Source: Clostridiales bacterium (lineage in GTDB: Bacteria > Bacillota > Clostridia > Lachnospirales > Lachnospiraceae). Taken from it: DNA of 32,818 nucleotides. The DNA lies in contig JAJQFQ010000133.1 of assembly GCA_021201035.1 (NCBI GenBank), forward strand, positions 1 through 32,818, written 5' to 3'. The notes beneath the pieces were generated by a model. It saw only the letters and a list, made by a program, of their open reading frames with translations. It had not been told where the DNA came from and did not search any database. Positions 28,199 through 32,818 of the stretch are shown one piece after another (positions within the stretch are counted from its first letter, which is position 1; every line of letters begins with the position of its first letter). A program made the translations under genes and the position numbers.

Positions 28199-29471
28199 CC
28201 GCTGACCTCCTTGGACTTCTCAATTTTCTGCGTCTCGGATAATGATGCGTCCTGACGGTTCCATCACTTAGGAAAAACCGGAGGTCATCATCAGGTGTCA
28301 CTTCGATGTGGTCCACTAATTCGCTATAGCTCTCCTCGCTGAATTCTGGCAAACCAAGAACCGCCGCGCAAATGCTTTTCAGTTCTTCCTCCTTGACAGC
28401 AACCACCGCGCATTTATGTCTGTCTCCGGTACGCTGCTTGCAATTCCATGCGGGTTCCTTTATTCCACCCTTGAATTTTGTAATACTTCTGCCAAACGGC
28501 TTTCTGCAACAGCCGCAGATAATGCTCCCAGAAAAACAATTCTGAGTTCCTCCGCGATAACATCCGTTTTCCGTGTTGAATTTGAACTTCTCCTGCACCC
28601 TGTTAAAGGTCTCCATATCAATGATACCCTCATGAGTACCCTCTGCGTAGTACATGGGTCTTTCGCCATGATTCTTCTTGTGCTTTTGGGTAAGAGGTCC
28701 ATCGCTATAGAACTTGCCAAGAAGCAGATTCCCAACATAAACAGGATTTTGTATCATCCGCCGCAGATTCGCCTGTGCCCAGGCTGTGTTTCTCGGAGAA
28801 GGGATGCCTTCCTCATTCAGAATTTTTGCAATCTTATAGACACTGTAGTCGTCCTCAAGGTAATACCTGAAAATGCGCCTTACGATTTCCGCTTCTCCCG
28901 GAACAATCACGAGTGAATATGTTTCCGGATCATATGCGTAACCGTATGGCGCGGCGGCATTCGTCATTTTACCCTGTTCAAAGTTTTTCCGCTTTGCCCA
29001 TTTAATGTTTGCCGACATATTCTTGCTTTCTTCTTCCGCAAAGGAAGCAAGAATCGTCAGCATCAGTTCTCCGTCACCGCTCAGTGAGTTAATGTTCTGC
29101 TCCTCAAAACGGACCTCCACACCCAGCTCCTTCAGGTATCTCGTTGTCTTCAGAACATCAACGGTATTCCTTCCAAACCGGCTGATGCTCTTTACGAGGA
29201 TGATGTCAATCTTCCCAGCAGCGCAATCATCAATCAGTCTCAAAAATTCACTACGTTTGTCCGTTGAGGTCCCAGTGATTCCTTCATCTGCGTACACTCC
29301 GGCGTATTCCCATTCTGGGTTCTTCTGAATCAGACTGCTGTAATAGCTAACCTGCGCTGAAAGCGAATGCGCGAGGCGTTCCGTTTCTCTGGAAACACGT
29401 GCATAGGCGGCGACCTTTTTCTTCTTTCTGATTGCAGGCAATGCCTGCTCCACTCTTGTAATTCTCGCCAT
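28191..29471 (-). CDS. Serine recombinase (shorter, little or no coiled-coil)
   Basis: YARVSRETERLAHSLSAQVSYYSSLI..DEGITGTSTDKRSEF..SISRFGRNTVD; ATG at 29471 with GAAGGTGA RBS. Confidence 0.94.
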   Translation of the reverse strand: MARITRVEQALPAIRKKKKVAAYARVSRETERLAHSLSAQVSYYSSLIQKNPEWEYAGVYADEGITGTSTDKRSEFLRLIDDCAAGKIDIILVKSISRFGRNTVDVLKTTRYLKELGVEVRFEEQNINSLSGDGELMLTILASFAEEESKNMSANIKWAKRKNFEQGKMTNAAAPYGYAYDPETYSLVIVPGEAEIVRRIFRYYLEDDYSVYKIAKILNEEGIPSPRNTAWAQANLRRMIQNPVYVGNLLLGKFYSDGPLTQKHKKNHGERPMYYAEGTHEGIIDMETFNRVQEKFKFNTENGCYRGGTQNCFSGSIICGCCRKPFGRSITKFKGGIKEPAWNCKQRTGDRHKCAVVAVKEEELKSICAAVLGLPEFSEESYSELVDHIEVTPDDDLRFFLSDGTVRTHHYPRRRKLRSPRRSADG

Positions 29472-29515
29472 AAAATCACCTTCTTTCAACTGACATATAT
29501 TGCTCAAATTTCTAC

Positions 29516-29692
29516 TTATATCAAGTCAATGTCAGCAAATAAAGTGCCCAAAGTTATGGCATATTTCTCGCTCATTTTTGTATCAATTATGGCGTATTCT
29601 TCCCTGGTTATCAGGCCTTCTCCGAGCATGCGTCTGGCAATATGCATCGTGGTCTGGTACAGCTTTTCATTTTTCATCTGCTCCTCACTCAT
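29516..29692 (-). CDS. Small SHOCT-like protein of the recombinase operon
   Basis: MSEEQMKNEKLYQTTMHIARRMLGEGLITREEYAIIDTKMSEKYAITLGTLFADIDLI; RBS GGAGGTGGCGGGG. Confidence 0.7.
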   Translation of the reverse strand: MSEEQMKNEKLYQTTMHIARRMLGEGLITREEYAIIDTKMSEKYAITLGTLFADIDLI

Positions 29693-30086
29693 CCCCGCCA
29701 CCTCCAAATCTGTCAGCGACATAGCACTCGTGCGAACAGTATTTTCTGTTTGAATTCCCGTAAGCCGTGAATGTCTTTTTACAATGCGGACAGATGAACT
29801 CATAGTTTGCCTTACGGTTCACTTTATCCAGATGGCTGTTCCACCACTTCATCCGGCATGAGTCCGAGCAGAACTTCTTTTCCTTGCGTCCCTTCGTCTG
29901 CTCAACAGGACAACCGCAATACCAGCACAGATGCTGTCCGGCGGGAGGCTTTGTTCCAGCCAGACCGTTTCTGCGGCAGTATGAGCTTACCGTATTCTGT
30001 GATAATCCAAGCGTCTGGGCGATACGCACATAACCCACGCCGTTTTCTCTCAGCGTTTTTATCCGCGATTTCTGGTCTTCAGTCAT
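29685..30086 (-). CDS. HTH plus zinc-finger protein (element regulator/accessory)
   Basis: IKTLRENGVGYVRIAQTLGLSQNTVSSYCRRNGL then CWYCGCPVEQ..KFCSDSCRMKWW and CPHCKKTFTAYGNSNRKYCSHEC; RBS AGGAGGTGCTTCTA. Confidence 0.85.
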   Translation of the reverse strand: MTEDQKSRIKTLRENGVGYVRIAQTLGLSQNTVSSYCRRNGLAGTKPPAGQHLCWYCGCPVEQTKGRKEKKFCSDSCRMKWWNSHLDKVNRKANYEFICPHCKKTFTAYGNSNRKYCSHECYVADRFGGGGDE

Positions 30087-30153
30087 TAGAAGCACCTCCT
30101 TCCAACATCCTTTGGACACGAAATCCGGATTTGAACGAAATAATTTTAGTCAT
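30079..30153 (-). CDS. 24-codon small ORF translationally overlapping the HTH/Zn gene
   Basis: GATGGAGGTAGCCAT-ATG; MTKIISFKSGFRVQRMLEGGASND*; overlaps the next start as ATGACTGA. Confidence 0.4.
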   Translation of the reverse strand: MTKIISFKSGFRVQRMLEGGASND

Positions 30154-30253
30154 ATGGCTACCTCCATCAACAGGAGAGAGGCACAAACGCCTCCTCCTTT
30201 TCTGACAGGGGTGTAGCCAAAATGGAAATTTTCCGATTTTTGCGCAAAAAAAT

Positions 30254-30288
30254 AACCCCGCAGAGAGTGCAATCACTCTCCACGGGTT
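30254..30288 (-). terminator. Terminator after the endolysin gene
   Basis: Minus strand AACCCGTGGAGAGTG-ATTG-CACTCTCTGCGGGGTT followed by ATTTTTTTG. Confidence 0.75.
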
Positions 30289-30293
30289 CAACC

Positions 30294-31910
30294 TTAAACC
30301 TTTGTAGCATAATCCAGGCTTATCCATCCTGCTCTTGTACTCTGGTATGCCTTAAGCAATCCCCATCCCTTCGTGGAGCCTTCACCGGCGGATTCTTCCA
30401 CGATGGTAAACGTCCCCTTCCCAGTCTGCTTGCCAATCTTAGAATAGTTGGTTCCGGGACCTGTGCGGATATTCAAATCCGTAATTGTCACCTTAACCAT
30501 GTACGGCACTTCCGATGCAGAAGATGTCGCGCTACCACTCACCGTAGAGCCAATCGTGCAATAACTGGTGTTGAGAAGATAAATCCACCCAGCACCGCTT
30601 TTCAGCTTGCCCCAGCCATTGTTCACTTCGGTGATGGTAAATGTGCCGATGCCGGTCTGTCCCTTGACCGCGCCGCTCATGGACGGCTGGTCGCGATAGT
30701 TCAAATCACTGATGATGACCTTCACTAAAAACGGCACAGCCGGAAGACTGGTCTCAGCGATGATGGTATCGGTGCTTGTAACTACATCATACTGGGTAAG
30801 ATTCCACTTTTCGATAATGCTGCACAGGTTATCTACATAGGTCAGTGAAGTTGCGTAGCCGCCGTCCTTAATGAGCTGAGCAGCTTCCTTGTAGTTTGTC
30901 ATACCGGCAATGCCATCATAGCGAAGCTTCTTTCCGTTCTTCGCTCCGAGCAGGTAAGCGGAGTGGTCGGTAATAGAGTCCTCAACACAGCTGTACTTGC
31001 GGAAATCCGCTGTAATGGTTGTATAGCTACCATCCGTGTTCTGCTCCTTCGTCTCCTTAGTATAAACCGAAGAGCCATCCCATGCAGAGCCGCTCCATGT
31101 GTTCCCAGACAGCGACTTCTTCATGCCAAAGCAGTTATTTGCGTTCTGTGCCAGCTCGGACTTACCATAGCCGGATTCCAGAATAAACTGCGCCAGTGTG
31201 ATGGATGCCAGAATGCCCGTAGACTTCATGTCCGCCGTGGCAAGCGGACCAACCTTTGCAATCACATCGGCCTCCGACAGGCTCTTAAAGGCGGTCGCCT
31301 GTGTGCCGCTGGTCGTTTTAGCACTCGCCGTTCCCATTGCAGCTTTGACCGCCGCACGGAAGGTATCCATCGTATAACTGAGCCCCAGCCCCTTCCAGAG
31401 ATGTGTCGGATCCGCATGGTTTGAAGCCACGCCACGGCTGTATCCTTCCGCGTGGGAGATGATCACGCCATCTGCAGTCGGATCCAGACTGTATTTTGTG
31501 CAGAGATAAGCGAACAGCTCGACGGCTGCTTCGTAAGTTCTTTTTGCCACAGCTTTTGCCGTGGCAGTGTCGGAGCAGGTGAAGTTTGCACCGGATGAAT
31601 ACGTGATGCATCCCGGCTCACACATCTCGACACCGATATGAGTGTCATTTGCCGATGAGCCGGATGTTCCCTTGCCGCAGTGCCAGCCGCGATGGTTCCA
31701 CGGGAGTGTCTGATAGACGGTTCCGTCATTTCCATCAATGAAAGCGTGGACACAGGCAGATGAATAGCTCTCCTTGTTCCAACTATTGATAAACGCAGCT
31801 GCCGAGGGCTGTGCGCACCCAACCGAGTGTAGCATCAAACCTTTGACCGTAATTGTTTTCCCTGCTGTATAACAGGGATTTTTTGTTAAAATGCTTTCTA
31901 CCAGATTCAT
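30294..31910 (-). CDS. Phage endolysin: Amidase_2/PGRP + glucosaminidase + two SH3 domains
   Basis: GLMLHSVGCAQPSAAAFINSWN..NHRGWHCG..THIGVEMCEPG; ILASITLAQFILESGYGKSELAQNANNCFGMK; two VKVTI/VKVIISDLNxRxxP SH3 repeats. Confidence 0.93.
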   Translation of the reverse strand: MNLVESILTKNPCYTAGKTITVKGLMLHSVGCAQPSAAAFINSWNKESYSSACVHAFIDGNDGTVYQTLPWNHRGWHCGKGTSGSSANDTHIGVEMCEPGCITYSSGANFTCSDTATAKAVAKRTYEAAVELFAYLCTKYSLDPTADGVIISHAEGYSRGVASNHADPTHLWKGLGLSYTMDTFRAAVKAAMGTASAKTTSGTQATAFKSLSEADVIAKVGPLATADMKSTGILASITLAQFILESGYGKSELAQNANNCFGMKKSLSGNTWSGSAWDGSSVYTKETKEQNTDGSYTTITADFRKYSCVEDSITDHSAYLLGAKNGKKLRYDGIAGMTNYKEAAQLIKDGGYATSLTYVDNLCSIIEKWNLTQYDVVTSTDTIIAETSLPAVPFLVKVIISDLNYRDQPSMSGAVKGQTGIGTFTITEVNNGWGKLKSGAGWIYLLNTSYCTIGSTVSGSATSSASEVPYMVKVTITDLNIRTGPGTNYSKIGKQTGKGTFTIVEESAGEGSTKGWGLLKAYQSTRAGWISLDYATKV

Positions 31911-31912
31911 AA

Positions 31913-32365
31913 TCAATTGTCCTCCTCATTATCGTTTTCTGTTTCTGCTTCGTTGGAGCTTTCATCCTCCGAGCGTTCATGTAGCTGCTCCAGGACGAGC
32001 TTCAGTCTGTCCGGCACCGGAAGCCCCAGGTGCGCCGCATTCTCCAGAATGGAGATCCCCTCGTTGGAGAGGTAAAAGAAAATGACTGCCGTCCGCAGCA
32101 CACTTCCCGTTCCGATGACCTGCGCGTCTAAAATGCTGCCGATGCCCACGAGCAGGAAGATTAAGACCTTGCGGCAAATACCTCGAAAGCCTACCTCGCT
32201 CGAAAGCTTCTGGTCGTTAATCGCGCACATCACCCCGGTGAGATAATCAATCACCACAAAGGCAATCAGGGCAAAGAGCAGCCCGTCGCAGCCTCCGAGG
32301 AAGTACCCCAGCCATCCTCCGATTGCGGTAAAGACCATCTGAATCAGGTTCCAAAATTCCTTCAT
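31913..32365 (-). CDS. Phage holin family protein
   Basis: MKEFWNLIQMVFTAIGGWLGYFLGGCDGLLFALIAFVVIDYLTGVMCAI..VGIGSILDAQVIG..ENAAHLGLPVPDRLKLVLEQL. Confidence 0.92.
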   Translation of the reverse strand: MKEFWNLIQMVFTAIGGWLGYFLGGCDGLLFALIAFVVIDYLTGVMCAINDQKLSSEVGFRGICRKVLIFLLVGIGSILDAQVIGTGSVLRTAVIFFYLSNEGISILENAAHLGLPVPDRLKLVLEQLHERSEDESSNEAETENDNEEDN

Positions 32366-32579
32366 AACACTACCTACCTTTCGATTTTTTATTAAAAAAA
32401 GCAGTCTCCGATGAGAAGAGCTGCCAGTTTCCACACCATAATCAGCACAAATCTCCGCGCTGATATTTGTACAATTTATGCCTCCGATTGTGCTTGCTTT
32501 TATCTGCTTTCAGAGTGATTAATACACTACAAAAAACAACACCGCCACCAAAACGGCGAAGCCAAAAGGAGGATTTTTC

Positions 32580-32818
32580 ATGAAGACAAAGAACATCAAA
32601 GTGCAGTATTCTAACAAGTACCAGGCGAACGGCGGCCTGCTCCCAAAAATCCAGATGGAAGGCAAGTGGCTTGAAGCCCTCGGCTTTTCAGTCGGCACCC
32701 GCCTCGTGGTCGAGTACGAGGAAGGTTCCATCCGCATCCGGACCCTTTCGGAAGAGGAAGAGACGGCCATCCGCGAGCCGGCGCGTCAGCTGGAGGTCGA
32801 AAAGCGGCTCCGTGAAAT
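32580..32818 (+). CDS. SymE-like (type I toxin family) protein, truncated by the window edge
   Basis: RBS AAAGGAGGATTTTTC-ATG; MKTKNIKVQYSNKYQANGGLLPKIQMEGKWLEALGFSVGTRLVVEYEEGSIRIRTLSEEEE; open to window end, so absent from the + strand ORF track. Confidence 0.75.
   Translation, partial: MKTKNIKVQYSNKYQANGGLLPKIQMEGKWLEALGFSVGTRLVVEYEEGSIRIRTLSEEEETAIREPARQLEVEKRLRE

Noticed and set aside
1-32818. tRNA, rRNA or CRISPR-Cas loci
   Set aside because: No recognisable tRNA/rRNA sequence, cas gene or regular direct-repeat array seen on either strand.

Overview
Firmicutes (Lachnospiraceae-like) accessory region, read by eye plus the supplied ORF track. Left to right: a GH3 beta-glucosidase with permuted domain order; a decayed AAA-ATPase-like/PD-(D/E)XK gene; a cell-wall amidase (Amidase_3 + SPOR) split by an approximately 3.1 kb large-serine-recombinase element; a GH18/SH3 cell-wall hydrolase; a minus-strand sortase-pilus operon (LPQTG major pilin, two class C-like sortases, a 2427-aa SpaA/DUF285 mosaic adhesin with an LPKAG anchor); a putP-like symporter; a NUDIX hydrolase; the 3' remnant of a DEAD/DEAH-DUF3427 helicase; and the edge of a prophage-like element (tandem serine recombinases, HTH/Zn-finger protein, endolysin, holin, SymE-like gene at the right edge). 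The main discovery is the split amidase. The two halves, 7768-7920 and 3938-4667, rejoin exactly in frame if 4669-7766 is excised at a 2-bp CA/TG core. This restores the catalytic DAGHGGADPG motif with its zinc-ligand His codon. The two element ends form a 40-bp attP with 16/19-matching inverted arms. The element could be a gene-interrupting mobile element or a reversible switch. No database searches were possible.
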